Source of the DNA: Algoriphagus machipongonensis
GTDB lineage: Bacteria; Bacteroidota; Bacteroidia; Cytophagales; Cyclobacteriaceae
NCBI RefSeq assembly: GCF_000166275.1
Contig: NZ_CM001023.1
Location: 4,095,001-4,159,000, forward strand
Direction of reading: 5' to 3'
DNA length: 64,000 nucleotides
This document shows positions 32,997 to 42,795 of the stretch, piece by piece. The stretch's first letter is position 1. Each line of letters begins with the position of its first letter. Position numbers and translations under genes: made by a program. The notes under the pieces are model-generated. The model ran no database searches and had not been told where the DNA came from. It saw only the letters and a list, made by a program, of their open reading frames with translations.

Positions 32997-34921
32997 TTGG
33001 TGAAGATGGTATTGCTCACACCCCCTTGCTCCCCTTCTCCGAGGCGAATTCCTAGTGTCAATTCCAACTCAATTGGTTTTCCTATTTTTTCTTCTATTTC
33101 TGATCTGATTTCTTGAAAATCCTCATCCTGAAGATCAGTTTCAGATAAAATGGTGACAGCAAGTCTTAAAGGCTGCATTTTTACTACAGTCACATTTCTA
33201 AGCAATCCATGAGGAATCTCTTTTCCACTTAACTCCTGAATAATACGATTTTCACTCACCATTTTGGTAAAACTTAACGCCAAAGGAGTGGCAATCAAGA
33301 CCAATAATACAACACTGATGATCAAGCCTTTTTTCGCCAGGCGAAAGGGGCTAAACCCTAATGCAAGGAAAGTTAATGCTGCTGCCACAACGATCCCAGC
33401 CAAATTGGTTCCAAGCAAAAGCATTGCTCCAAAAAACACATTCCAGTCAGCCCAACCTAAGCCGATTCCAGCCACAGCCAAGGGCGGCACCAAAGCCACA
33501 GATATGGCTACTCCCGCCAAGGTTTTTGCAATTTCTTCCTTGCTATAGGCATATGCGCCAGCCATTCCTGAGGCCACCGCAACCCCCAAATCCAATAAAT
33601 TCGGGCGTATTCGGGCAAGGATTTGATCATTCAAAATCTGAAGCGGAGTAATCCAGGTAATAATCATGGAGAAAATCAATCCTAATATCACTCCCCAAAA
33701 AATCGTCACTAAACTATTTTTGATCAGTAAATCATCCTGACGAAGCATCCCCATAGATAGGGAAATAATAGGTGCCATCAATGGAGCTAAAATCATGGCC
33801 CCAATGACTACTGGGGAGGAATTACCAAATAATCCAAAGGTTGCAATCATCGTAGATAGCACCATCAAAACCAGATAACTTCCCGTGGTCTGTGAATTTT
33901 GTCTAAGAAGTTTAAACAAGTCCTTAAATTCCTCAGAAGTAGCATGCCTTACCCATGGCAAGTAACCTCTAGTCAATTCCTCCTTCAACCTACCTGTAGG
34001 AAGTGTGCTTAAGTTTTGTATTTCCTTCCCATCACCAACTTCCTCTTTTCTTACACTGGCCCCTGGCAATAAATGCACCGGGTTCTTTATCATTTGGATA
34101 TTGATCTCCTCCACTTCTTTTTCTTCCCCATCAATAGCATAATGGATTTCACTATCCACTTTAAGGTTGATTTCTTCGGAGGCGACATACCCTACAAATC
34201 TTGGAAGTCGATTGCCTTTAATCGGAAAAAACAAGTTTTGCAAACCAAAGCGGATCATTGAAATCAAACTCTTGGGAGCTAAAATCAAAACATGAATCAA
34301 CTTATCATTTAAACCGGAATCTTGAATAATTCTCTTGAAAACAACATTACTTTGACATTGGGCGACAGCAAGAATCCCCATTGAGGCTGTGGAGACAGTT
34401 TTTTTCTCCTCTTCTTTTTGAGGAAAACTTATATCTACGGCCTGAAGTTTCACTCTTCTAAACAGCTTGGTAAACTGTGTAATTCTATTTTTTAAATCCT
34501 TCCAAAAACTACCTGACTTATCCCCATAAAAAATACTTAATGACTCACCGATCACCAATGAATTCAAAACTAACTCCTCATTTACCACCATCAAGTCAAT
34601 AGGTGGAATCTCTTCCGCTTCATGAATTTCCTCAAGTGCTTTTTCCATGCTCCGGTTGATTCCAAAACCTTTTTGTCCATGAATCAATTCGGGATGTGGT
34701 AGCAATGCAATAAATATTTCTTTCTCCTCTAATTGAGTTATTAGCTCTTTCAATTGAGCATCTGAAATCAAGCAGATAAGTAGATCCCCTTTGGAAAAAT
34801 CTGAGATGTTAAGGTTCTGAAAAGCTATTCCATCATTCGCCCGCTCTCCAAAGTTTTCTTTTGCCTTTTCAAGGACATCCTTTTCTAGCTCATTGTCATA
34901 AATAAAAATGCCATTGTCCAT
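32993..34921 (-). CDS. DUF389 (TIGR00341) membrane protein fused to a degenerate DAGK/LCB-kinase-like domain
   Basis: 642 residues. The C-terminal half, about 340-560, is DUF389: GNSSPVVIGAMILAPLMAPI (366-385), RPNLLDLGVAVASGMAGAYA and AISVALVPPLAVAGIGLG, with about six membrane helices, followed by a small cytoplasmic tail. The N-terminal half, about 1-290, follows the order of a diacylglycerol/sphingosine-kinase fold: an IALLPHPELI loop (71-80), PPIDLMVVNEEL (106-117), and a late YAIDGEEKEVEEINIQ (261-276), as in the DGE strand of those kinases. The nucleotide motif GGDGT is missing (the equivalent reads CLISDAQ), so it is probably a lipid- or nucleotide-sensing module rather than a kinase. 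DUF389 function is unknown. It is transcribed alone. Confidence 0.8.
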   Translation of the reverse strand: MDNGIFIYDNELEKDVLEKAKENFGERANDGIAFQNLNISDFSKGDLLICLISDAQLKELITQLEEKEIFIALLPHPELIHGQKGFGINRSMEKALEEIHEAEEIPPIDLMVVNEELVLNSLVIGESLSIFYGDKSGSFWKDLKNRITQFTKLFRRVKLQAVDISFPQKEEEKKTVSTASMGILAVAQCQSNVVFKRIIQDSGLNDKLIHVLILAPKSLISMIRFGLQNLFFPIKGNRLPRFVGYVASEEINLKVDSEIHYAIDGEEKEVEEINIQMIKNPVHLLPGASVRKEEVGDGKEIQNLSTLPTGRLKEELTRGYLPWVRHATSEEFKDLFKLLRQNSQTTGSYLVLMVLSTMIATFGLFGNSSPVVIGAMILAPLMAPIISLSMGMLRQDDLLIKNSLVTIFWGVILGLIFSMIITWITPLQILNDQILARIRPNLLDLGVAVASGMAGAYAYSKEEIAKTLAGVAISVALVPPLAVAGIGLGWADWNVFFGAMLLLGTNLAGIVVAAALTFLALGFSPFRLAKKGLIISVVLLVLIATPLALSFTKMVSENRIIQELSGKEIPHGLLRNVTVVKMQPLRLAVTILSETDLQDEDFQEIRSEIEEKIGKPIELELTLGIRLGEGEQGGVSNTIFTN

Positions 34922-35127
34922 CTTTTAAAAATCGCTTGGGTTTAAAATTCTTCCGGAGAACTTATAATTTCCTAAAATTCGATCAGCAAACAACATGTTT
35001 GATAAATTATTTCCTACCTACCTGATTGAACTCAAACTATCATTTTTCTTCACCATTTATTTAATTTATCAGGAATTCATCACTTTCTAAGCTAAATTGG
35101 AAAAACCATCTACCTTATAAACACACC

Positions 35128-36666
35128 ATGAAAAAACTATTACTCGCGCTTCCAGCACTGTTTGTTGCAAGCTTTGCATTTTGTCAGGAGAAGATTGATC
35201 AAAATGCCATAGAAAAGATTAAAAATGAAGGCCTTAACAACTCTCAAGTTGAAAATATAGCCTTTGAGCTTGTGGATAAAGCGGGGCCTAGACTTAGCAA
35301 TTCGGAAGGTTATGTTAGAGCCACAGAATATGCTGTCAAGCAGCTCACAGATTGGGGACTGGAAAATGCACATACTGAGGCTTGGGGTGAATTTGGCCGA
35401 GGCTGGGAAATGGAGAAGAGCTATGTAGCCATGACCAAACCCTATTACATGCCATTTATCGCAATTCCAAAAGCATGGACGGAAAGTACAGCTGGAGAAA
35501 TTAGCGGAAAAGTGATTCTCATCGACGCAAAAACAGAAGAGGATCTTGAAAAATATAAGGGGAAATTAAAAGGGGCAATCATTGCTGTTAAACCCACTGG
35601 AGATGCCAGCCCAACATTCGAGGCAGATGCTATTCGTTTTACTGAAGAGCAGTTAGACCAAATGGCAGAGCCACCAAGTGAAAGCGGCGGAAGCAGCTAT
35701 ACTCCAGAACAAATCCAAGCTTTTAGAGATGCCAGAGCATTTGCCATCCGTGTAGGAGAATTCTTAAAGGAAGAAGGGGCAGCATTAATTATTAAAGGCG
35801 TAAACGGAAGACATGGCACATTATTCACCAGTAGTCCTCGAGGTTACCTCAAAGACACACCAGAGGGAATTCCTGAGTTGGAAACAGCTCCGGAAAATGT
35901 AAACCTGATCGCCAGATTATCCGAAAATGGTGTAGAAGTAGAAGTAGAGGCAGAAATCAAGACCCGATATTTAACTGATGATCTTCAAGGATATAATGTC
36001 ATAGCGGAAATCCCTGGCTCTGACCCTAGCTTAAAATCAGAATTGGTTATGCTGGGTGGACACCTGGACTCATGGCATGGAGCTAATGGCGCCACTGATA
36101 ATGCTGCTGGATGTATTGTAATGATGGAGGCAGTCAGAATACTGAAGGCAGCAGGTCTTAAGCCAAGAAGAACCGTTAGAATTGCCCTTTGGGGAGGGGA
36201 AGAACAAGGACTTCATGGCTCTAGAAATTATGTAACCAACCACTTTGGTGATCGAACGACTATGGAGCTCTTACCCGAACATGAAAAGCTTTCTGGATAT
36301 TTCAACATTGACAACGGAACGGGTAGAATCAGAGGGATTTATCTTCAAGGCAATGAGGCGATGAAACCTATCGTAGATGAATGGTTTAAACCTGTTGATG
36401 ATTTGATAGAAAACAGGACCATTACACTTCGAAATACAGGAGGGACGGATCATCTAGCTTTTGATGGAGTAGGACTTCCAGGTTTTCAATTTATTCAAGA
36501 TCCGATCGAATACAGAAGCAGAACGCATCACACCAACATGGATACCTATGAGCGTTTGATGATAGATGATTTGAAACAAATGGCAGTCATAGTGGCGACT
36601 TTTGTATATCAAACCGCACAAAGAGACGAAAAACTACCTAGAAAAGAATTGCCTAGTAGAAATTGA
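35128..36666 (+). CDS. Secreted M28-family zinc peptidase
   Basis: 512 residues with a signal peptide (cleavage near AFCQ, residue 20). A protease-associated-like insert lies between about 110 and 240. The catalytic domain starts near 285. The two-zinc site can be traced as His312 (GGHLDSWH), bridging Asp324 (GATDNAAG), catalytic Glu358/zinc Glu359 (WGGEEQG), Asp395 (FNIDNGTG) and a late His in THHTNMDTYE (near 467-468). This matches aminopeptidases/carboxypeptidases of the glutamate carboxypeptidase II/PSMA-like M28 group. It trims peptides in the periplasm or outside the cell. It is a single gene with its own terminator. Confidence 0.93.
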   Translation: MKKLLLALPALFVASFAFCQEKIDQNAIEKIKNEGLNNSQVENIAFELVDKAGPRLSNSEGYVRATEYAVKQLTDWGLENAHTEAWGEFGRGWEMEKSYVAMTKPYYMPFIAIPKAWTESTAGEISGKVILIDAKTEEDLEKYKGKLKGAIIAVKPTGDASPTFEADAIRFTEEQLDQMAEPPSESGGSSYTPEQIQAFRDARAFAIRVGEFLKEEGAALIIKGVNGRHGTLFTSSPRGYLKDTPEGIPELETAPENVNLIARLSENGVEVEVEAEIKTRYLTDDLQGYNVIAEIPGSDPSLKSELVMLGGHLDSWHGANGATDNAAGCIVMMEAVRILKAAGLKPRRTVRIALWGGEEQGLHGSRNYVTNHFGDRTTMELLPEHEKLSGYFNIDNGTGRIRGIYLQGNEAMKPIVDEWFKPVDDLIENRTITLRNTGGTDHLAFDGVGLPGFQFIQDPIEYRSRTHHTNMDTYERLMIDDLKQMAVIVATFVYQTAQRDEKLPRKELPSRN

Positions 36667-36680
36667 TCTTTTGCAGCATC

Positions 36681-36722
36681 AGAAAGCCCGGTTGCTCCTC
36701 ATGAGAATCGGGCTTTCTTTTC
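36681..36722 (+). terminator. Terminator after the M28 peptidase gene
   Basis: 10-bp stem AGAAAGCCCG/CGGGCTTTCT with an 18-base loop and a short T tract. Confidence 0.8.
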
Positions 36723-36804
36723 TATACAGGTCAAAATCATCCCAAAGAAAGGTTTGCAGATATTCATATTTTTGAATTAGTTTCGAGTAAAATTTCACAC
36801 CGTT

Positions 36805-37542
36805 ATGACGAAGCAAAAAGCTATTTTTAATTGGAGCGGAGGTAAAGATTCAGCACTTGCACTTTACAAAACTCAGCAAGCTGACAACTTCGAAATCCTT
36901 TCTCTTCTTACCAGTATCAGTCAAAAACATCAACGCATATCCATGCATGGAGTAAGGAAAGAGCTTCTTCTGCTTCAGTCTGAAAGCATAGGATTGCCTG
37001 CTACAGAAATGATGATTCCAGATGTTCCGACCATGGAGAATTATGAAAATGCAATGAGAATGGCTTTAACGCCTTTAATAAATCAAGGAGCGGAAGTCTC
37101 TATTTTTGGAGATATTTTTTTAGAGGATTTAAGAGAATACCGAGAACAAAAGCTTTCTGAAGTTGGACTAAAAGGAGAGTTTCCTTTATGGAAACAACCT
37201 ACTGGAGAATTGATCAAAGAATTTATTGATTTGGGCTTCAAAACGATCACCACTTGTGTGAATGAAAAATACCTGGATCAGAGTTTTGCAGGCAGGGTCA
37301 TCGACGAAGATTTTTTGAAAGACCTGCCAAAAAATGTGGATCCATGTGGCGAAAACGGGGAGTTTCATACGTTTGTTTTTGATGGGCCTATTTTTTCAAA
37401 ACCCATTCCTTTTGAAATAGGCGAAACAGTTTATCGTAAATATGAAGCTCCAAAAAAGGAAGACTCAAATGACTGTTTTCAGGATGATCATAAAAAAGAA
37501 GATCCTTATGCCTTTGGATTTTGGTACACAGATTTAATCTAA
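36805..37542 (+). CDS. Dph6-related ATP pyrophosphatase (adenine nucleotide alpha hydrolase family)
   Basis: 245 residues. The PP-loop NWSGGKDSALAL near residues 9-20 defines an N-type ATP pyrophosphatase. The middle carries FGDIFLEDLREYRE, and the C-terminus carries DPCGENGEFHTFVFDGPIF, both typical of the Dph6/MJ0570 family. The archaeal and eukaryotic homologue makes diphthamide on EF-2, which bacteria lack, so the bacterial enzyme must amidate or adenylate another substrate, still unknown. Its last nine bases overlap the 3' end of the convergent epimerase gene. Confidence 0.9.
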   Translation: MTKQKAIFNWSGGKDSALALYKTQQADNFEILSLLTSISQKHQRISMHGVRKELLLLQSESIGLPATEMMIPDVPTMENYENAMRMALTPLINQGAEVSIFGDIFLEDLREYREQKLSEVGLKGEFPLWKQPTGELIKEFIDLGFKTITTCVNEKYLDQSFAGRVIDEDFLKDLPKNVDPCGENGEFHTFVFDGPIFSKPIPFEIGETVYRKYEAPKKEDSNDCFQDDHKKEDPYAFGFWYTDLI

Positions 37543-38913
37543 TTGGCCGTCCATCTCCCTCAACCTATCAATACAATGATCCAGAGATCGGTAATGATGA
37601 TAAATACCCTTCCAAATATTTCCTTTTCCCACGGTTTTGAGTTCGGGTTGTTTATCTAAACCTCCAGAATACCAGTCGCCATTTTCATGGTCAATCAAAT
37701 AGCTGTCTGTATATTCCCAAAGCACTAAAAATTTCTGATAATAGTCATTTGGATCCTCTGGGTACAATTCGGCCATTAGTAAAAGCGCATTCATCCCTTC
37801 CGCTTGTGCCCACCAATTTTTTGTATCATGGGTAATTCTAAACCCGTCTTTAAAATAATAGCCTTCGTCATAAAACCCTCCTACTTCAGCATCCCAACCT
37901 TTTTCCAGTGCATGATCTATCATCTTTTTAGCAATTTGATGTGTAGTTTTATCATTATCCCACCCCAAGGTTTCCGAAGCCTCTATCAATAAAAATCCCG
38001 TTTCCACATCATGTCCAAAGGAAACATGATCTAGGTTGTGATGTTCCAAAATCACTTCATCAGTGGAATCTACAAAAGTCAGAGGAGTCCAATCAGGGTA
38101 AAGAAATAAGGTCAAATAGCCTTTATCGGTCACTATCTGGTCCCTTATCAGCAATAACATTTCCTCCAAACGCTCATTTAATAAAGGGTCTGGCCAAACA
38201 TGATACAATTCAGTAAAAGCCTCGAGAATATGAATGGAACTGTTTTGATCTTTATATCCTAAATCAGAAAGGGAAGATGTATCATCAGGCCTGACGATGG
38301 GTTTTCCATCAGGTTCCAAATGCTGAAAATAACCTCCATTTATTGAGTCATGTGCATGCTGGTCTAGCCAATAAAACGCATCCTTGGCAAATTCCAAACT
38401 GGCAGAATCTCCAAATGCATCATAATAGGCAGCAAGGGCAAAAATCCCAAATGCATTTCCATAGGCAGTTTTCATGGGATTCCCTATTGGATTCCCTTGC
38501 TTGTCTACCAGCCAATAAAAACCTCCATTTTCTGCATCCCACATTTTATTTTTTAGGAAGTCGAAGCCATGAGCAGCTCCTTCTTTGTAATAATCAATGG
38601 CGGGATATTTTTTTGAAGCTTTCGCGTTTGTCCACACATGCCGGGACTGGGTGACAATCATTTTCTCCTGTTTTTCTCCAGGTTGAAAATCATATGTGAA
38701 ATTGCTCAAAAAACCTCCATCAATTGTATCCATGGCTTGTGGATACCATTTATCCAGAACTTCTGTTTTCAAGTGATGCTCCATCTCATCCGCTAGATTC
38801 TCTTTTGAATGATCCCTTTCGATATTTTTTTCGCAAGAAATCAAAAAGAACGAAGCCAGGACAAGGAAACTTAAAGCTTGATTCATAAATGAGGAATGGT
38901 AGTTTATTTTCAT
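37534..38913 (-). CDS. AGE-family epimerase lipoprotein, cellobiose 2-epimerase-like
   Basis: 459 residues. The lipoprotein signal is LVLASFFLISCEKN. A second Met at residue 10 (38886) is an equally good start. The (alpha/alpha)6-barrel has the AGE/cellobiose-2-epimerase motifs: KTAYGNAFGIFALAAYY, LEHHNLDHVSFGHDVETGFLL with paired His, and HDTKNWWAQAEGMNALLL near 350-370. Enzymes of this fold epimerise glucose/mannose units at C2 of free sugars or disaccharides. A periplasmic, lipid-anchored copy is less usual than the cytoplasmic form. It begins two bases after the stop of methylmalonyl-CoA mutase and is probably on the same mRNA. Its 3' end overlaps the convergent Dph6-like gene. Confidence 0.88.
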   Translation of the reverse strand: MKINYHSSFMNQALSFLVLASFFLISCEKNIERDHSKENLADEMEHHLKTEVLDKWYPQAMDTIDGGFLSNFTYDFQPGEKQEKMIVTQSRHVWTNAKASKKYPAIDYYKEGAAHGFDFLKNKMWDAENGGFYWLVDKQGNPIGNPMKTAYGNAFGIFALAAYYDAFGDSASLEFAKDAFYWLDQHAHDSINGGYFQHLEPDGKPIVRPDDTSSLSDLGYKDQNSSIHILEAFTELYHVWPDPLLNERLEEMLLLIRDQIVTDKGYLTLFLYPDWTPLTFVDSTDEVILEHHNLDHVSFGHDVETGFLLIEASETLGWDNDKTTHQIAKKMIDHALEKGWDAEVGGFYDEGYYFKDGFRITHDTKNWWAQAEGMNALLLMAELYPEDPNDYYQKFLVLWEYTDSYLIDHENGDWYSGGLDKQPELKTVGKGNIWKGIYHHYRSLDHCIDRLREMDGQLD

Positions 38914-38915
38914 TT

Positions 38916-41036
38916 TCAGTCTGTCATCAATTTCTCCAAAATTTTGATAGCAGCTTCAGAGAGAACTGTTCCCGGACCAAAGACTTCAGCAACCCCGGCA
39001 TCTTTTAGGAAATCATAATCTTTTGTAGGAATAACCCCACCTGCAACTACCATGATATCAGGTCTGCCTAACTTATCCAATGCCCCTATTAATTGAGGAA
39101 TTAATGTTTTATGACCTGCAGCCAAAGAAGATGCACCTACGATATGTACATCATTTTCAATGGCCTGCTCAGCTACTTCTTCAGGGGTCTGAAAAAGAGG
39201 ACCTATATCTACATCAAAGCCTAAATCAGCGAACCCTGTAGCAATTACTTTTGCCCCTCTATCATGACCGTCCTGCCCCATTTTCGCAACCATGATTCTA
39301 GGCCGACGACCTTCAAGTTCCTCAAATTGATTTGACAGGCTTAAGGCCTTTTTGAATGATTCTTGGTTTTCCACTTCCTTTGAATATACGCCTGTTATTG
39401 ATTTATTATGAGCTTTATGCCTTCCAAAAACCTCTTCCAAGGCGCTGGAAATCTCTCCTAAAGTAGCTCTATTTCTGGCTGCACTTACCGCCAAACCCAA
39501 TAGGTTCCCTTTTCCTGAATTTGCAGCATCAGTCAATGCTTGCAAGCTTTTATCCACTGCTTGTTGATCCCTCTTTTCTTTGATGGCCTGAAGTCTGGCT
39601 ATTTGAGATTTTCTAACTTCTGCATTGTCTACATCCCTTACCTCTATCTCTGACTCCCCATCTACTTTGAATCGGTTAACTCCTACAATAATATCTTTTC
39701 CACTATCTATTCTAGCTTGCTTCTTAGCAGCAGCTTCCTCGATTCTTAATTTTGGAACACCTGATTCAATCGCTTTGGCCATTCCTCCAAGGCTTTCCAC
39801 TTCCTCTATTAAACCCCAAGCTTTCTGCACTAGTTGATCGGTCAAATACTCAACATAATGTGAACCTCCCCAAGGATCCACCGCATGGGTAATCCCCGTT
39901 TCATCTTGTAATACAAGCTGGGTATTTCTAGCAATTCTTGCCGAAAAATCAGTAGGCAGAGCAATTGCCTCATCCAAAGAATTGGTATGTAAAGATTGTG
40001 TTCCTCCCATTGCTGCCGCCAAGGCCTCCACCGCTGTGCGCGTAACATTATTAAAAGGGTCTTGCTCAGTAAGTGACCAACCTGAAGTTTGACAATGGGT
40101 TCTTAAGGCTAATGATTTTGGATTCTTCGGGTTAAATTTTTGAACAATCTTAGCCCAAAGCATTCTTCCTGCTCTCATTTTTGCGATTTCCATAAAGTAA
40201 TTCATCCCAATCGCCCAAAAAAATGAAAGCCTTGGAGCAAAATCATCTATATCCATTCCCGCTTTGACACCAGTACGCAAATACTCCCAGCCATCTGCCA
40301 GCGTGTAGGCAAGTTCAATGTCTGCTGTAGCTCCGGCCTCTTGCATATGGTAGCCAGAGATGGATATTGAATTGAATTTGGGGATATGCTGAGAAGTATA
40401 TTCAAAAATATCTGCAATGATTTTCATGGAAGGTTGGGGAGGATAGATATAGGTATTCCTCACCATAAACTCTTTCAAAATATCATTTTGTATGGTACCA
40501 CTCAATTGCTCGGGCTTAACCCCTTGCTCCTCTGCAGCTACAATGTAAAAAGCCAAAATGGGAATTACCGCTCCATTCATGGTCATGGAAACAGACATTT
40601 GGTCTAAGGGAATTTGATCAAAGAGAATTTTCATATCCTCGACCGAATCAATAGCCACACCTGCTTTACCAACATCCCCTAACACTCTTGGATGATCCGA
40701 ATCATAGCCCCTATGGGTTGCTAAATCAAAAGCCACAGAAAGCCCCTTTTGCCCGGCTTCCAAATTCTTCCGATAAAATGCATTGGACTCCTCTGCCGTA
40801 GAAAATCCGGCATATTGACGTATCGTCCAAGCCCGCATTGCATACATAGATCTATAGGGACCTCGTAGGTAAGGTGCCGTTCCAGCTATAAAATGAATAT
40901 GCTTGAGATTGGCTATTTCCTTAGGATCAAACTCAGAAGGAACCTCTATTTTTTCGGCTGTTTCCCAAAACTTTTCAGAGAGTTCTGTCTTCCTTTCCGG
41001 ATGATATACAGTCCAATTTTTCAGATCAGGTCTCAT
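38916..41036 (-). CDS. mutB: Methylmalonyl-CoA mutase, large (catalytic) subunit
   Basis: 706 residues. The TIM barrel domain runs from about 40 to 550; [31 protein letters not shown] is the substrate channel signature and [12 protein letters not shown] is also conserved. The C-terminal B12-binding domain starts near 575, with the cobalt-coordinating Asp-x-His591-x-x-Gly in [10 protein letters not shown] and the downstream [10 protein letters not shown] and VVAGGVIP loops. It interconverts (R)-methylmalonyl-CoA and succinyl-CoA with adenosylcobalamin, for propionate use or production. Its ATG overlaps the small-subunit stop (ATGA). It depends on the cobalamin uptake genes at 23-29.6 kb and on MeaB at 45-46 kb. 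Confidence 0.96.
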   Translation of the reverse strand: MRPDLKNWTVYHPERKTELSEKFWETAEKIEVPSEFDPKEIANLKHIHFIAGTAPYLRGPYRSMYAMRAWTIRQYAGFSTAEESNAFYRKNLEAGQKGLSVAFDLATHRGYDSDHPRVLGDVGKAGVAIDSVEDMKILFDQIPLDQMSVSMTMNGAVIPILAFYIVAAEEQGVKPEQLSGTIQNDILKEFMVRNTYIYPPQPSMKIIADIFEYTSQHIPKFNSISISGYHMQEAGATADIELAYTLADGWEYLRTGVKAGMDIDDFAPRLSFFWAIGMNYFMEIAKMRAGRMLWAKIVQKFNPKNPKSLALRTHCQTSGWSLTEQDPFNNVTRTAVEALAAAMGGTQSLHTNSLDEAIALPTDFSARIARNTQLVLQDETGITHAVDPWGGSHYVEYLTDQLVQKAWGLIEEVESLGGMAKAIESGVPKLRIEEAAAKKQARIDSGKDIIVGVNRFKVDGESEIEVRDVDNAEVRKSQIARLQAIKEKRDQQAVDKSLQALTDAANSGKGNLLGLAVSAARNRATLGEISSALEEVFGRHKAHNKSITGVYSKEVENQESFKKALSLSNQFEELEGRRPRIMVAKMGQDGHDRGAKVIATGFADLGFDVDIGPLFQTPEEVAEQAIENDVHIVGASSLAAGHKTLIPQLIGALDKLGRPDIMVVAGGVIPTKDYDFLKDAGVAEVFGPGTVLSEAAIKILEKLMTD

Positions 41037-42433
41037 GAGTTCTTTTGTTTTTCCATTTCCAATAAATAGGTTGCCCGACTTGGTCTTAGCTCAAAGTCCT
41101 TTTCTTGAAGACCCTCAAAATCCTTTCTGTCTTCCTCTTGACTAGACAAGTATTTATTAGCACCTACTTTGACAATTCCCCCCTCTAATATTTCCTTTTG
41201 GATTTTATCTCGTTCCGATCTTACAAGAAAATGAATTTCTCTCTTGTGAAAACTTTCTAGCCAACCTCCATTGTCTTCCAAAAATTCTAGCTCTTCTAGG
41301 ACTTTTGCTTTGATATCCTTTATGAGGTTTTCTAAATAATAAGAACCTGCGGACGGATCCATAACTTTATCCAGATAAGCCTCCTCCTTTAAAACAGCAG
41401 AAATATTTCTAGCCACTCTACTTTCTAATTGGCTTGCCTTTTCCCTTTCCAATGGTCTTACAAAAAGGGTATTGGCTCCTCCCAGTATTGCTGCCATGGC
41501 TTCGTAAGTTTGTCGAATTAGATTTGTGTTTTTATCAAGATAAGACTTACTCCATAAACTTGTTGTTACGACCAAGTGAAGTTCAGAAGGGTTTATTTCC
41601 TGCCCCATATTAAAGGCGAGCTCTAACAATAGGAGTCGTAGTGCTTTTAATTTTGCTATTTCTGGAAAATGGTCATCACCCACAGCGGCATAAAAAGCCA
41701 TATTATTATAAAGCATCGCAGGTGAAACAGCCTTTTTTATCATGGCATCCATGAATTCTATCATCTCCCCCATCCCCAGATAAAGCTGCTGAATTCCATT
41801 TGCCCCAGCATCAGCATATCTAACGGTATCCAAGCTTACAGGATAAAAGTCTAGGTATTCTGAAAAACGGTTTATCATTTCCACTGCAAGATCAATCCCC
41901 TCTTCAAAACCTTCTCCTTTATTAAATAACTCGGATGCAGGACTCCATAAAATCCCTCCTTGTAGCATGCTTGGTTTGATTTGCAGCTTCTCTACCCATT
42001 CTACCAGCTGGTTGAAAACGAGTTTTGGGTTTTTAGGAATAAAGTAAAGCTGTACAAACTCTGTCATCACTCCTTTCAAAAGCTCATGAAGATTCTCATC
42101 TCCCTGAAGATGTAACACCAACCCTTCAGCCCCATGATCCAAAACATGAAGAATTTCCTCATTTGTTTTTTTCTCTTCCCCCGGGAAAACAGGAACCACA
42201 TTATTCCAAACTCTTGGTGAAGTACCTGGTAAGGTCGGGGCTTCATGAAACTTTAAATCAGCTAACTTTTCAGGTAAATCCTCCAATGTATAAAAAGGTT
42301 GAGAAGGAATTTCTCCCCAAACTTGCTGAACTAAATTTTGATCAAAATCTTTTCCTTTCAGGTCTTTTTTTACCTGATCGATCCAATCATTTTTACTTTT
42401 TGGAGAAAAATCAAAAAAAGGTTCTTCAATCAT
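41033..42433 (-). CDS. mutA: Methylmalonyl-CoA mutase, small (non-catalytic) subunit
   Basis: 466 residues, shorter than the roughly 600-640 of many MutA proteins. It has the mutase barrel ([60 protein letters not shown]) but lacks the C-terminal cobalamin-binding domain, including any DxHxxG motif, which explains the short length. It pairs with the catalytic subunit as a structural partner in the heterodimer. Overlap with the next gene (ATGA) indicates coupled translation and equal expression. Its promoter must lie in the 362-base gap shared with dnaA, which points the other way. Confidence 0.93.
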   Translation of the reverse strand: MIEEPFFDFSPKSKNDWIDQVKKDLKGKDFDQNLVQQVWGEIPSQPFYTLEDLPEKLADLKFHEAPTLPGTSPRVWNNVVPVFPGEEKKTNEEILHVLDHGAEGLVLHLQGDENLHELLKGVMTEFVQLYFIPKNPKLVFNQLVEWVEKLQIKPSMLQGGILWSPASELFNKGEGFEEGIDLAVEMINRFSEYLDFYPVSLDTVRYADAGANGIQQLYLGMGEMIEFMDAMIKKAVSPAMLYNNMAFYAAVGDDHFPEIAKLKALRLLLLELAFNMGQEINPSELHLVVTTSLWSKSYLDKNTNLIRQTYEAMAAILGGANTLFVRPLEREKASQLESRVARNISAVLKEEAYLDKVMDPSAGSYYLENLIKDIKAKVLEELEFLEDNGGWLESFHKREIHFLVRSERDKIQKEILEGGIVKVGANKYLSSQEEDRKDFEGLQEKDFELRPSRATYLLEMEKQKNS

Positions 42434-42795
42434 GGGTGTATGTTATAGTTGGGTTTAATTTAAATATGGCCTCTATTCAAAAATAACCATTTGATCGGGA
42501 AAGACACGAAATGAATCATCTTGAAATTACCGTCTTCGAACGAACCTTGTAATTCATTGAAGCTCAAGTCAAAACAAACCTGAAAATTGCCTCGGAATAT
42601 TATTTTCTCAAAAACCGGTTTGATTATTAATTGTTTGGTCAGATTTTAAATACAAAATTTGATTTCGCGGATTATTTCAAAAGTGTAAAAAATCACATTT
42701 TCAAGTCTATTTGAATTTTTTATTTACCTGATTTTTCTTCAAATTTGACACCCCTGTTATCTCAGGGGTCATCAGATTTTCAGAAATCTTCTCTA
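42434..42795. other. Intergenic region between mutA and dnaA (divergent promoters)
   Basis: 362 bases, AT-rich. I found no exact DnaA box (TTATCCACA) and no cluster of near matches, so there is no support for oriC here although dnaA follows. An imperfect palindrome around AAACCGGTTT (42612-42621) and a GC hairpin at 42750-42769 are the only clear structures. No coding frame of note was seen. Confidence 0.55.
42750..42769 (+). promoter_or_regulatory. Hairpin in the dnaA leader
   Basis: ACCCCTG/CAGGGGT, a 7-bp GC-rich stem with the loop TTATCT, ending 26 bases before the dnaA ATG. There is no T run, so it could be a leader structure or protein-binding site. Confidence 0.4.

Noticed and set aside
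42434..42795. Possible chromosomal origin next to dnaA
   Set aside because: No exact DnaA boxes or clusters of near matches, no dnaN or gidA neighbours, and in this phylum dnaA is often away from oriC. GC skew of the whole chromosome would decide.
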